Assembly (NCBI GenBank): GCA_964511425.1
Contig: CAZEFI010000021.1
Location: 1-30,283 of the forward strand
Direction: 5' to 3'
From: Bin55 sp964511425
GTDB lineage: Bacteria; Pseudomonadota; Gammaproteobacteria; Pseudomonadales; Azotimanducaceae
Length of the DNA: 30,283 nucleotides
Shown: positions 1 through 9,900 of the stretch, piece by piece
Position numbering within the stretch: position 1 is the stretch's first letter
Layout: each line of letters opens with the position of its first letter
The notes under the pieces: model-generated
Databases searched by the model: none
Told to the model about the DNA's origin: nothing
The model's input: the letters and a program-made list of their open reading frames with translations, nothing else
Program-made: the position numbers and the translations under genes

Positions 1-1095
1 GCGTTTATTCCAGCACCCTTACCACCAAATCCACGAATAAGGTTCAGCACCGATTTACTAAAAGCTCTTTCAAGGGCGGAACGAGCAATTCATCGTCTAA
101 ACGGCGCAATTCAGACACTGCCACAATCTGACACTTTCGTTTCTATGTTCGTTCGCCACGAAGCTGTGCTATCGAGCAAAATCGAGGGTGCAAAGCTTAC
201 ATTAACAGGCTTACTTGCGACCGAAGCTCAAATTTTTCCAACTGTCGACGATCAGGTACTGCATGAAGTCTCAAACCACATTTCAATCGCGAAACACGGC
301 TGCGGCGAGACTAAGTCAAACCCGTCTTTTGTCTCAACCGTCCAAGAAATCCACCGACAGCTTTTTCAAAACACAAAGGAATCTAGCATCACACCCGGTA
401 AGTTCAGAGCCGAGCAGAATTGGATTGGACCACCGGGATCAAACATAACCGATGCGGTCTACGTACCTCCACCACCCGCTCAAATAATGGCACTCATGAA
501 AGCTCTAGATCAATTCGTTCAAGCCGAAGTCGGCCTTCCGCCGCTTGTGAAGATTGGTCTAATTCATTCCCAGTTTGCAACTATACATCCATTTCTCCAC
601 AGTAATGGTCGCGTAAATCGACTTCTCTTGACTTTGATGCTCCACAAGACCAAACTGCTGGAAAGACCAGTCCTCAATCTTTCTTGGTTCATAAACCGAC
701 ACCAACGAGAATACTACGATAAACTGCAGTGTGTACGCGACGAAGGTAAATGGGAAGAGTGGCTTGTATTCTTTCTTCGAGCAGTAGACGACGTTTGTAA
801 GAATGCGGTAGCGACGGTGCGGCGTATCTTAGAAACGCAAGAAGGAAATCGAAGCGTAATTAACGACAGATTGGGTCGTTTAGCCGCAAACGGACATCAA
901 CTGCTCAATCGTCTGTATCAGAGTCCGTTCGTGAGCGTGAACGAAGTTAAAGCATTAACTGGAACGACGTTTGCGTCGGCTAATATGCTGGTTGCACGAA
1001 TGGTGGATTGTGGTTTATTGCGAGAGTACACAGAGCGGTATCGCCATCGACGTTATCTACTCTACAACTACGTCGAACTATTCAAGGAACAGTAG
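1..1095 (+). CDS. Fic-domain protein, 5' end outside the window
   Basis: The frame is open from base 1 and begins with AFIPAPLPPNP, which resembles the conserved N-terminal region of standalone Fic family proteins, so the true start lies upstream and the ATG at 145 is internal. Fic proteins usually transfer AMP from ATP to a protein hydroxyl. An inhibitory-helix motif (S/T)xxxE(G/N) is present as SSKIEG just after base 170, which suggests auto-inhibition. The core motif at 586-621 reads HPFLHSNGRVNR. The catalytic His and the NGR loop are kept, but the usual acidic residue is His and the following Gly is Ser. The C-terminal 60 residues (FVSVNEVKALTG onward) look like a winged helix-turn-helix, common in this subgroup. 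Family assignment is firm; whether it still AMPylates is unclear. Confidence 0.92.
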   Translation, partial: AFIPAPLPPNPRIRFSTDLLKALSRAERAIHRLNGAIQTLPQSDTFVSMFVRHEAVLSSKIEGAKLTLTGLLATEAQIFPTVDDQVLHEVSNHISIAKHGCGETKSNPSFVSTVQEIHRQLFQNTKESSITPGKFRAEQNWIGPPGSNITDAVYVPPPPAQIMALMKALDQFVQAEVGLPPLVKIGLIHSQFATIHPFLHSNGRVNRLLLTLMLHKTKLLERPVLNLSWFINRHQREYYDKLQCVRDEGKWEEWLVFFLRAVDDVCKNAVATVRRILETQEGNRSVINDRLGRLAANGHQLLNRLYQSPFVSVNEVKALTGTTFASANMLVARMVDCGLLREYTERYRHRRYLLYNYVELFKEQ

Positions 1096-1107
1096 CAATA
1101 TCGAGAG

Positions 1108-1425
1108 TTGGAGAGATATGCGATACGAAAAGTCCTGTCGGCGTTCACAAAATCAGAGTTATACGAGCTTCTTAAAGTTGACGCAATATTCTCCAGCAAC
1201 ATGACGTTAACTGAGCCGATGGGTACAGGGGCTGCCATCGCGTCTCAATTTCTTTTGGGACTGGGTGGAACAACGAACCGAGCCGATATTACGATGTCCA
1301 TCGATGAGAGTGAAATGGGAATGTTTTTGTGGAGCTACGACCATACTGCAAAAGTTGGACTGCTGAGTTCACCACTAGGTGTTGCAAAAAATGTATTGAA
1401 AGGAATAGCCAGTAGCTTTCCCTAA
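1108..1425 (+). CDS. Hypothetical small protein, doubtful
   Basis: I do not recognise this 105-residue reading frame. It lies in the same frame as the Fic gene, 12 bases after its stop, and would start at a TTG; an ATG at 1201 would give about 75 residues. The middle is Gly- and Ala-rich (GTGAAIASQFLLGLGG) and the C-terminal half is mildly hydrophobic. No Shine-Dalgarno sequence stands out. It could be a small gene co-transcribed with fic, a decayed remnant of a longer gene, or chance. Position right after fic is the only contextual support. Confidence 0.25.
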   Translation: MERYAIRKVLSAFTKSELYELLKVDAIFSSNMTLTEPMGTGAAIASQFLLGLGGTTNRADITMSIDESEMGMFLWSYDHTAKVGLLSSPLGVAKNVLKGIASSFP

Positions 1426-1619
1426 GACCGGTAAGGACGACGAAGGCGGGGACTAGGTATTGTTCGTTCGTGGAACGTGAACGTTCAGTGTTTGACTTAC
1501 CGAGGCAGAAGTAATCGGTTATTTCTGACCGATCCAATGGTAATTCCGGCCGAGTCCCTATAAATGGCTTCTTAAGAATTTACCTTGTTTCTGTGTCGTT
1601 TAGTCTCAACTCTACGGTC

Positions 1620-1916
1620 TTAACCCTGAAATATCGACAAAATCCCAAGGACCGCAACTTCTGCCGTGACATCCAATGGATCGGATTGACTCTTTGCTAC
1701 AAACGCCAAGCAACCGGTCTTAAGTTGTCGTATCGCGATGAGTCCTTTTGGAACTGGTCTCGGTGGGTTGTCGTCAACGTACCAATTATCGCAGGGGGCT
1801 GATAGCGTTGGATCGAGTTCACCTTGATAAATCACTAGATCTTCCTCACGCTTTACTACCACTGCTTTAGCGCTTAAGGACAGTTCCTTTTCAGATAATT
1901 GTGTCATAGCTTTCAT
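1620..1916 (-). CDS. Hypothetical 98-residue protein
   Basis: This ORF starts at an ATG with a weak purine stretch (AGAAGAG) just upstream. The product is soluble-looking with an ordinary amino-acid mix: a charged N-terminus (MTQLSEKELSLSAKAVVVKR), a central Pro/Asp/Trp segment (DNWYVDDNPPRPVP) and a hydrophobic C-terminus. No signal peptide or known motif is visible. It lies in a gene-poor stretch between the fic region and the flavoprotein gene and is transcribed toward fic. Composition is more protein-like than the overlapping frames, which is the main reason to list it. Function unknown. Confidence 0.35.
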   Translation of the reverse strand: MKAMTQLSEKELSLSAKAVVVKREEDLVIYQGELDPTLSAPCDNWYVDDNPPRPVPKGLIAIRQLKTGCLAFVAKSQSDPLDVTAEVAVLGILSIFQG

Positions 1917-2222
1917 GCTCTTCTAGAAACAAACGACAATTCACTCTGATCGATCGGTATCGACGGTCCACGATCTGTGATTTGAGACAAAACATAAACT
2001 CCAGCCAATCCTTTGTCTTACTCCTAAATTGGCTATTCGTTAATGTTACCCCAAAAAACTATATGTGCGCACGATGCGGCTAACTCCCGGTTTCAGGTCC
2101 AAGCATCTGTCCGAGGTCATGTTGAGGAAAACAACTAGGCTCACTCATAGTTTAAATACACTCTCTCACGACCACACGTCCGCGCGTCCTCGAGGACAGC
2201 GGTGAACAAGTTTGATCCACAC
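1917..2222. other. Intergenic stretch without a recognisable gene
   Basis: No convincing ORF, RNA gene or insertion end is visible here. The one local structure is a perfect 12-base palindrome, GTCCTCGAGGAC, at 2186-2197, about 25 bases beyond the stop codon of the minus-strand flavoprotein gene. It has no loop and no T-run after it, so it does not read as an intrinsic terminator. Confidence 0.5.
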
Positions 2223-3797
2223 CTAAAGATCCCGCACAATTTGACGAGCTGCATTCTTGCCCGGTATTCCACTTACACCACCGCCCGGATGGGAACCTGC
2301 TCCACAATGGTAGAGGTATTGCAAGGGACCACGATACGCAGAGTGACCTAGCACTGGTCGGTTAATCCAGAGCTGATTCGGAGTATGCGCTACGTGAAAG
2401 ATATCACCCCGAGGTAAACCAAACTCGCGCTCTAGATCCAATGGAGTGAGAATTTGTCTGGTAATAACAGAACTAGAGAAATTCGGAGCATATTGGTCGA
2501 TCGTATTAAAGACGACATCGGCTGCACGCTCCCGAAGTTTATCCCAGTCACGATCATAGGGGAAGCACTGACAGAACAGACTGGCTACATGTTGACCCGC
2601 TGGAGCCAGAGAATCATCGACCGTCGAAGGGATCAGCATCTCTATTACTGGTTCGCGCGACCAATCCCCCGTTCTTGCGTCTAAGTAGGCAGTTTCCATG
2701 TAGTCCAACGATGGACCGATCACGATTCCAGACTGGTGGTAATCCTGGTTGTTATTTCTCGGTTTGCACTCAAACTCTGGCAACTGTGACAGGGCGACGT
2801 TCATTCGCAAAACCGCGGATTCACTTCGTAAGCTTCGGATTCCTGCTACAAAATCTTCGTCAAGATCCCCTCGATCAATCAAATCTAAATAGAGTTGCTG
2901 GGGTGATAAATTTGCGACGACAGCTCTCGCAGTTCGTTCCGATCCATCCGCAAACACCACACCAGAAGCCTTACCGTTCTCTACGCACACCTTCACAATT
3001 TCAGTGTTCGTTTCGACTTTGACACCAAGCTCGAGTGCTTGTTTGAGCATTGCTTGAGTTATTGCACCCATGCCTCCGATGGGATGTCCCCAAACACCTC
3101 TCTGGTTGGAGACTTCACCGATGGCGTGATGCAGTAGCCCATAGGCGGATCCAGCGGAATGTAAAGATGTGTAGTTCCCGACGATAGCGTCGAATGCGAC
3201 TGCAGCTTGAATGTGGGGGCTTTCAAACCAGTTTCCAACTAGATCCGCTATCGGAGACAGAAAGAGATTTGAAAGGTCGCGTCGCCGTTTTGAAGACAAT
3301 TTTTTAATCTCTCTAGAACTCTCTATCGCTTGAACCCAGCCCCTCATTCCTACTCCCTTGCTGGGGGGCGGACGATGCATCTGTCGAATTGCGATATCGC
3401 CAACTTCTCTCACCATTGCTAAAAACGCTGGAAGTGATGAAGCATCGTTCTCGGAGAAACGTTTAAATTCTTCTTTGGTATCTCTCAGATCGTTGTAGAG
3501 CGTCAACGAATCGCCGTTCGGCAGTGGAAAAAAGTTGGCTATCGGCCGCGGAACAACACGCAAGCCATGTCGAAGCAAGTCGAGGTCTCGAATGACTTCA
3601 CGGTCAAGTAAACCAACGGTGTAACTTGCAGTGGAATTGCGAAAGCCGGGGTGAAATTCTTCAGTAACGCATGCTCCACCGACTATGCTTCGACGCTCTA
3701 AGACACGGACGCGCAATCCAGACATCGCGAGATAGCATGCACAAACCAAGCCGTTGTGTCCGGCACCGAGTACAACAACGTCGTCCCGTGCGTTCAT
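2223..3797 (-). CDS. FAD-dependent oxidoreductase, PYROXD2/phytoene desaturase-like
   Basis: The 524-residue product starts with a dinucleotide-binding fold: VVVLGAGHNGLVCACYLA gives the GxGxxG loop at about residues 11-16, followed by the ERR segment that closes the FAD ribose site. The C-terminus carries the second FAD-contacting signature, HCGAGSHPGGGVSGIPG. Both ends and the length match the group that includes human PYROXD2 and bacterial phytoene-desaturase-like oxidoreductases. Members bind FAD; the substrate is unknown for most. No carotenoid genes lie nearby, so a role in carotenoid synthesis is not supported. No signal peptide is seen, so it is probably cytoplasmic. The ATG at 3797 is kept because the Rossmann fold begins right after it. 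Confidence 0.88.
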   Translation of the reverse strand: MNARDDVVVLGAGHNGLVCACYLAMSGLRVRVLERRSIVGGACVTEEFHPGFRNSTASYTVGLLDREVIRDLDLLRHGLRVVPRPIANFFPLPNGDSLTLYNDLRDTKEEFKRFSENDASSLPAFLAMVREVGDIAIRQMHRPPPSKGVGMRGWVQAIESSREIKKLSSKRRRDLSNLFLSPIADLVGNWFESPHIQAAVAFDAIVGNYTSLHSAGSAYGLLHHAIGEVSNQRGVWGHPIGGMGAITQAMLKQALELGVKVETNTEIVKVCVENGKASGVVFADGSERTARAVVANLSPQQLYLDLIDRGDLDEDFVAGIRSLRSESAVLRMNVALSQLPEFECKPRNNNQDYHQSGIVIGPSLDYMETAYLDARTGDWSREPVIEMLIPSTVDDSLAPAGQHVASLFCQCFPYDRDWDKLRERAADVVFNTIDQYAPNFSSSVITRQILTPLDLEREFGLPRGDIFHVAHTPNQLWINRPVLGHSAYRGPLQYLYHCGAGSHPGGGVSGIPGKNAARQIVRDL

Positions 3798-4010
3798 CTA
3801 TACGGACACCACTTGAGAGTCAATCTAGGATTGGATGAAATACCCGCTGGAAACAGTACGGATCCGTCGCAATACCGCCACCGCACCAACAAACAGTCTT
3901 AACGCTTGTCCAAGCTACCACGGATCGTAGCCTACGGTAGAAAAATACCCACGCTGTTTAGGACCGGCGTGCAAGTGCACAACCAGTACGAGTTTAAAAT
4001 CGAAAAAGTG

Positions 4011-4733
4011 TTAGAAAGTGTATTTGAGCGAACTTGACAATGACAAGCTGTCTACCTTGTCATCGAGCATTTTCGTCAACATAATTTCGACCGATGAATG
4101 CTTACTGTCCAAGTAGGGCCAAGGACATTCGACACCGATAGAAATAACTGGAGTAATACCAGTCTCATCACTTTCCAGCTCATGATAGGTGAAGAGTACT
4201 CGGTCGTCGTCGTCGCTAACCAGAGTTAAATCTACCGAAACTCGATGGGCTTCGTACCAAGCAACGCCGACTTTTCCAAAAAGAGACATACCGTTTTTCA
4301 TTTCATGCGAGAATTTACCCAGGATGCCCACATATCCGTTGTTTCGAGTCTTTATTCTGTAAGACAATATCGTTTGGTTAAGAGATTGCTCTAGGTCTTC
4401 AAGTACCGCATCCGGACTAACAGCCGGTGTAATTTCCCCGAAGACCTCCAACCCAAACCAGTCGTTATATTCGTCTCCGGACGCGAATCTGATTGAAGAA
4501 CCCGATCCTATAGTAGAGCTTGCGTCTTCTTGGAAAAAACCACCTCCAATGGTCACATAGACCCTGTAATTACGTTCTTTCTCGTCCTCAGAACTAGTTG
4601 CGTTGTTATTAGCCTTAACGTTTATTGTTTCTTCCTTGGCAGAGCTTGTGTCCTCTTCGTCCGCGAAAAGCTGAGTAGAAGTAAGCAATGCGATAATCAG
4701 TGCCAATACTGGTAAGCGAGAAATATATTCCAT
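4011..4733 (-). CDS. Secreted beta-barrel-like outer-membrane protein
   Basis: The frame opens further upstream (4823), but the ATG at 4733 is chosen because it has an AAGGA Shine-Dalgarno sequence 7 bases before it and begins a clean signal peptide: MEYISRLPVLALIIALLTST, with predicted cleavage after LFA at residue 24. The mature 216 residues start with an acidic, Ser/Asn-rich linker to about residue 55. Alternating hydrophobic strands follow (VYVTIGGGFF, GYVGILGKF, GMSLFGKVGVAWY, SLSLSSSLKYTF). The terminal Phe preceded by alternating residues is the usual beta-signal read by the BAM machinery. It probably forms an 8-strand OmpA/OmpW-like barrel; ligand unknown. It diverges from gshB. Confidence 0.7.
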   Translation of the reverse strand: MEYISRLPVLALIIALLTSTQLFADEEDTSSAKEETINVKANNNATSSEDEKERNYRVYVTIGGGFFQEDASSTIGSGSSIRFASGDEYNDWFGLEVFGEITPAVSPDAVLEDLEQSLNQTILSYRIKTRNNGYVGILGKFSHEMKNGMSLFGKVGVAWYEAHRVSVDLTLVSDDDDRVLFTYHELESDETGITPVISIGVECPWPYLDSKHSSVEIMLTKMLDDKVDSLSLSSSLKYTF

Positions 4734-4935
4734 ATCTATATCCTTCCAAATTTTCGAATGACGAATGCTTTCATTTGCTAGAGTATTCGTCCTAATGTCG
4801 CAAACACAATCCGTCTGATTCACTACGCAACTGTGCAGGACACTACGGTAGACAAGATTTTAGTCTGCCAAGTTCCAAGATCGTACAACCGTTCTGGAGA
4901 ATCTTTTTCAACACCAGGTTTCATGCATTCTCGTT

Positions 4936-4941
4936 TACAAT
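4936..4941 (+). promoter_or_regulatory. Candidate -10 box directly before gshB
   Basis: TACAAT (one mismatch to TATAAT) lies six bases before the gshB ATG at 4948. If used, transcription would begin at or next to the start codon and give a leaderless or near-leaderless message. That agrees with the absence of any Shine-Dalgarno sequence there. No good -35 box is visible at 16-18 bases, so this is tentative. Confidence 0.3.
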
Positions 4942-4947
4942 CAAAAC

Positions 4948-5928
4948 ATGACCGAGATCGCATTTATAGCAGATCCAATCAAATCGCTCAACGTCAAGAA
5001 AGACTCGACGATTGCGATGTTCCGCGCTGCAATAAACCGCAACTGGAACGTCTGGGTCATGGAACAACAAGACATTTTCTGGGAGAACAACGGAGTATTT
5101 GCCTTGGCGACTCCGCTGGAACTTCATTCTAAATTCCATGACCACCTAGATTCTTTCGTTACGGGAGACGATCCTTGGTATCGCTTCATTGGAGAAAGGC
5201 AAAAACGCTCACTTTCGTCATTTCACGCGGTTTTCATGCGTAAAGATCCACCGTTCGATATGAATTACATCTTCACTACGTACATGCTCGATCGCGTCGA
5301 AGCAGAAGGAGTGCTGGTTGTGAATAAACCCTCCAGCCTAAGAGATTTCAATGAAAAGTTTTATGCGACTCACTTTCCGGATTTCACTCCGCCGATGGTT
5401 GTAGCTCAAGATATGAAAATCTTGAAGAACTTCTACTTCGAACATCAAGATGTTGTCTTCAAGCAGCTCGACGGAATGGGTGGTAAAGGTATCTTTAGAG
5501 TCCGTGAAGAAGACCCAAACCTTAATGCCGTGTTGGAGATTCTGACCGATAACGGTAATACGCCAATCATGGGACAAAAATTCCTCTCAGAGATCGCTGA
5601 AGGCGATAAGCGTATTTTGATCGTTGGTGATGAAACGATCCCGTACACCCTCGCGCGTGTGCCGCCTAAGGGAGAAACACGAGGGAATTTAGCGACAGGT
5701 GGAACCGGTATACCACAACCATTGTCTCAAGCAGACTTAGCATTGGCCGACAAATTAATTCCAGAGTTTCAAGAACATGGTTTACTCTTCGTAGGAATCG
5801 ACGTAATCGGTTCGTACCTGACCGAAATCAATATCACTTGTCCAACATGTATTCGAGAGCTAGACAAAGCGTATGATCTCGACATTGCATCGCTTTTGAT
5901 GGATGCTGTAGACCGTCGCTTGAGTTAG
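4948..5928 (+). CDS. gshB: Glutathione synthase
   Basis: This ATP-grasp enzyme joins gamma-glutamylcysteine and glycine to make glutathione in the cytoplasm. The 326 residues are close to the E. coli enzyme (316). The N-terminus MTEIAFIADPIKSLNVKKDST matches the family start. The ATP-grasp core is seen in VFKQLDGMGGKGIFRV, the glycine-rich lid in ARVPPKGETRGNLATGG, and the C-terminal substrate/metal region in EINITCPTCIREL. The partner gene gshA is not in the window. tonB follows after 55 bases, the same order as in Pseudomonas. No Shine-Dalgarno sequence precedes the start, and a TACAAT box lies unusually close. Confidence 0.97.
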   Translation: MTEIAFIADPIKSLNVKKDSTIAMFRAAINRNWNVWVMEQQDIFWENNGVFALATPLELHSKFHDHLDSFVTGDDPWYRFIGERQKRSLSSFHAVFMRKDPPFDMNYIFTTYMLDRVEAEGVLVVNKPSSLRDFNEKFYATHFPDFTPPMVVAQDMKILKNFYFEHQDVVFKQLDGMGGKGIFRVREEDPNLNAVLEILTDNGNTPIMGQKFLSEIAEGDKRILIVGDETIPYTLARVPPKGETRGNLATGGTGIPQPLSQADLALADKLIPEFQEHGLLFVGIDVIGSYLTEINITCPTCIRELDKAYDLDIASLLMDAVDRRLS

Positions 5929-5983
5929 TACCGCACCGACAAATGACAACCAATTCTCCGCCGACTGAAGACTGCAAAAAATT

Positions 5984-6838
5984 ATGACCTTGCTTCAAAC
6001 GGATAGGCGGTTTTTGGTGTTTGCGCTCCTGGGATCAGTTATGTTGCACACTCTAGTGCTTGCTGTAATCGATCTTCGGTTCGAGACGTCTGCCAAGGAA
6101 TCAAGAGTTTTGAATGTCCAACTTGTTTCTCAATCTTCGTCTGTGAACATGGAACAAGAACATGCCAACCCAGCACCAGACGAGCAAAAACTTTCTCGCG
6201 ATTCAGAGACGTTGAACATTTCGCAGGAACTTGCTCTACCTACACCGACCGATATGCGAGAGATCGCCATAGTGGAAGCCCAAGAGAAAGCTGTCCTTCA
6301 ACCAGATGAGCGTGTCGATCCACCCGCTACTCAAGAGCCTCAACAGGTATCCAACAACCTAGTGGATTCAGAGGTGGATGTAGAACTAAATCCGATCCCA
6401 AGACTGTCCATACAAGATCTGGTCAATGTTGGTGTTGCGATCGCACGTGAGCAAGCAGACGACGAAAACATTCGCAACATTACATTTGATGAAGCCACGA
6501 ACACCGAGGAAGAGTATTACCTCAAAGCTTGGCTCAAGAAAGTACAAGAGATTGGTCAACTAAACTACCCCCAGGAAGCAGTTGAGAAGAAGCTTTATGG
6601 GAAATTACGTCTCTTCGTTTCTCTCAAGCCGGACGGGTCCGTAGAGGAGACTCGCGTGCTTCGATCCTCTGGGCATGAAGCGTTAGACGAAGCTGCAATA
6701 CACATCGTCGAATTGGCTGCGCCGTTTTCACCATTCTCAAACTCCATGCGGGAGTCCTATGATTTTCTCGAAATAGTACGAGATTGGGAGTTTCGAAGAG
6801 AAGCCCTTATCCCCGCTACCACCACTGAAGAAGACTGA
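5984..6838 (+). CDS. tonB: TonB-family energy transducer
   Basis: The product (284 residues) has the three-part TonB plan. There is a short cytoplasmic N-terminus and one membrane anchor (FLVFALLGSVMLHTLVLAVI, about residues 11-30). A long acidic and Pro/Gln-rich periplasmic spacer runs to about residue 175. The C-terminal domain contains YPQEAVEKKLYGKLRLFVSL and DGSVEETRVLRSSGHEALDE, matching the TonB C-terminal fold. Such proteins couple proton-motive force from ExbB/ExbD to outer-membrane receptors. No exbBD or TonB-dependent receptor lies in the window. The position after gshB matches tonB3 of Pseudomonas, which is linked to pilus function there, so iron uptake should not be assumed. The spacer lacks the long Pro-Lys/Pro-Glu repeats of E. 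coli TonB. Confidence 0.88.
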   Translation: MTLLQTDRRFLVFALLGSVMLHTLVLAVIDLRFETSAKESRVLNVQLVSQSSSVNMEQEHANPAPDEQKLSRDSETLNISQELALPTPTDMREIAIVEAQEKAVLQPDERVDPPATQEPQQVSNNLVDSEVDVELNPIPRLSIQDLVNVGVAIAREQADDENIRNITFDEATNTEEEYYLKAWLKKVQEIGQLNYPQEAVEKKLYGKLRLFVSLKPDGSVEETRVLRSSGHEALDEAAIHIVELAAPFSPFSNSMRESYDFLEIVRDWEFRREALIPATTTEED

Positions 6839-6900
6839 CGTGCACCTGCATTGTGTATCGGTTACTCTCATATTCTCGCCAGTTCGACAAAATAGTAACT

Positions 6901-6930
6901 GCTCGTGGAACTTTCTTTGAAAGTTCGAGC
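6901..6930 (+). other. Stem-loop between tonB and the protease gene
   Basis: GCTCG and AACTTTC (separated by a TGG bulge) pair with GAAAGTT and CGAGC around a TTT loop, giving 12 base pairs. It lies 63 bases after the tonB stop and 64 before the protease start. No U-tract follows on either strand, so it is not a standard intrinsic terminator. It may protect the tonB mRNA 3' end or form part of the protease leader. Confidence 0.45.
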
Positions 6931-6993
6931 CATAATAAAACTAGATAATCTGTTCATTTCTTTCAAATCCTAGACTACAGAGGAGATCTTTCG

Positions 6994-9900
6994 ATGCAAC
7001 GCACGCGTGTCGCTTTTTCTTGTTTCGCACTTGTCGGCTTAGTATGCCTGACTTTCTTCCTGCACCAAGCAGTGCTTAAACCAGAAGCAAAAGAAGCGGT
7101 ATCTGCTTCAGAAACAGAATTCCAATCATCAGCCAACGAGATTGATCTGGAGTTCGATGTTGCAAAACCAGTACTCAATCGCACAGAAGTAGTAGCAGAA
7201 TCATTTGAAACGACTCAGGTTGAAAACGCACTCCATGCGTCGGACGTAGAAGTCGAATCATACGAGAATCGTCCGAGTACCGTCGAACTCACAGAGTTTC
7301 GCGGCGAAATGAAAAAAGGTAAACTGGCTACGAAACCGTTCGTTGACATCGGCACCCATCCGAGCCTCCCTTGGTTCACCAAAGACGCTTCTAGGATTGC
7401 GTTTCCTGAGTCTCAAGAGAGCAAAAAACGGGACTACTTCTTCGCGTGGGTGCAACTGAACCCCAACCATTTACATTCGATCGATAACCATTCTTTCCGA
7501 GCGTTACAAGTCGAATTATTTGACAGCGGGAATGAATATCGACGCGCTCGACTACCACGAGAACCTGAAGTCCTAGAGAAGTTACTGGAACACGATGCGG
7601 TCCTCGCGCTTGGAAATAAACCCATTGAAGAAAAAATGGGTCCCAACTTCCGTGAGGAAATCGCGACGAGTGCGTCGGGTGCTACTCGAGAGGTTTTCAT
7701 CACCCTTATGACAACTGAAAACCTTGCCCATTGGCAAAGGCAGATTGAAAACCTAGGTGCGGACATTAAGCATTGGGATCCTACCATCCGAGTGCTAGTA
7801 GCCTTTGTACCGTATGGAAAAATGATTGATCTTGCAGATTTGGATTTTGTACAGGCTGTCGAACCCGTGGGTATGTTGGAACTGACACTAGACTCTGCCG
7901 TGTCCGTCGCAGGAGCAGACGGTCTCCGGACTCACCTTGGCATAAACGGGAGTTTTTCGGGAATCACCGGCGCAGGCATCACCATTGGCGTGATGGATTC
8001 CGGTTTGAATTTATCACATCCAGATATTTCGGCCACGCGGGAAAGTATCTGCGGGGAAAGCTTTCAAACGATGGAGAACGACACGCTGGACACCGACGAT
8101 CTATGGTTCGATGTCATAGGACACGGCACCCACGTAACCAGTATTTTTGCAGGTGCTGGAGTGGACAATCGAAGCCGCGCTGGAGTCGCACCTGGAGTCG
8201 AACACATACGGTTCGCGAAAGCCTTCTCTAAAGACTCCGGGGCCGCGTCTTTAACTGCCATCCTCAAAGCTATGGATTATTTTGTTACGGAATCCTCGTG
8301 CGAGTGGAACGGGATAGCGTCAGCTGCTCGAAAACCGAACGTCGTCAACATGAGCCTATCCGCTATCACGTCGGATGCCGGTTACTACACAGGTGCAAAA
8401 AAACTTGATTGGGCTGTCTGGAATCACGACCAAGTGTATGCCGTCTCCCAAGGAAATGCCCGTTTGATCTTCGGAGGAACAGTCTTTAACTTGGGTTACT
8501 CTCAGTACGGTTCTGCAAAGAATTCACTCGCTATAGGATGGCTAACAGACGCGTTGTTTGCTAACAATAGTAGCAGTGCTGGACCGACGTCTGACGGACG
8601 CATGGTACCCAAAGTTTCAATGAGCGGAGACAATGTCCTAGCGGCTGACGGAGCTGGTGCGGAATCTGGATACACGCGCAAGAGCGGGACGAGCATGTCT
8701 TCACCAGCAGTTGCTGGGATCGCCACTCTCCTGATGGGGACCGACGACGGTTTCAAAAACAATGCTGCATTGGTACGAGCACAACTCATGGCTACTGCCA
8801 TTAAAGCCGACGCCTTTTTTGAAGATGAGGCGTACGCCCCGAGAACCAACACTAATGGAACAGGCTCTATTAATAACCAATACGGTATGGGCTCAGTATC
8901 CGCAAGAACTGCAATCGTTCAAGGGCCCAATGATGAGTGGTCAAGTCACAGTGCAGTAAGTGAAATTGAGAACGACGAATATGCATACATCGAAATTGAT
9001 GTCCCTGAAGACACCGATCGTCTCGATGTTGTCTTAACTTGGGATGAACCACCGAACGATAATGTTGGCTCTGCGGTTATGGCCGACTTAGACCTTTACC
9101 TAGGACCTGACGAAGATTGCGATGTCACTGAATGCGGTGAGTACGTTTCTAGTTCGAGAGTCGATAACTTGGAATACCTCATTATTGCCAACCCTGAAGC
9201 TGGTACGAAACGCATTACCGTGATACCGCACAACATCTTTCAGTTCACACCTCGTATCGCAGTGTCCTATATGTTTATCGGGAAGTCAACGCCGCAGCTC
9301 GATATTGAACTGGAATCGGACACGCTAAACACCGCAAATACGAGGAGGCCCAGACTGGAACTCTCGGTTTCCACCGATGAATTTGTTGCCGGGGGAGTTA
9401 CGCTGTATTTTGCTTGCCGCGAAGGTGATGCTGGTGATTGTGCGTACTGGAACAATACGAACGACTCACGGTGGCAACCTGGCAGTCAAATCATGCGAGA
9501 AGATGGAACGGTGCAGGATTTAACCGGTATCTTCATCGGCAATCCTGTGTTCATCGGAGAAGTGGTATCTAATGAGGTTCAAGATGTAACTTTGGTGTTT
9601 CCACCAACGATGAAAAGAGGTAGCCATCAACTGTACGTTTCGGTAGCAAGTGCAAACGCAAATTCTGATGTGGACGCAGTAAACGTTGTAGTTGACGGAG
9701 ACAACTTACCAGCGTTTGCTCCGACGATCACGAACAATTATGCCAACACCGCGATTGAACTAACTGGCGATTCCGGAACAGTTGCAATAGATTTAGTCGC
9801 GGGCGCACGACAACCCGGTGAATTAGCTATCGATACTAAAGTGCTTGAGGGCTCCGGTTTGTTCGAATTCTTCACAGAAGGGTATATCCCATCTCGAAGT

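Noticed and set aside
1593..1802. 69-codon plus-strand ORF
   Set aside because: It overlaps the more protein-like minus-strand 98-residue ORF and shows no recognisable features.
2186..2197. GTCCTCGAGGAC palindrome as a terminator for the flavoprotein gene
   Set aside because: There is no loop and no T-run downstream on the minus strand; it may be chance or a protein site.
2223..3797. Carotenoid pathway phytoene desaturase (crtI)
   Set aside because: It aligns better in outline with the PYROXD2-like group, and no crt genes are present nearby.
4833..5132. 99-codon plus-strand ORF overlapping the start of gshB
   Set aside because: It is a shadow frame of gshB, with no motif and a composition typical of out-of-frame reading.
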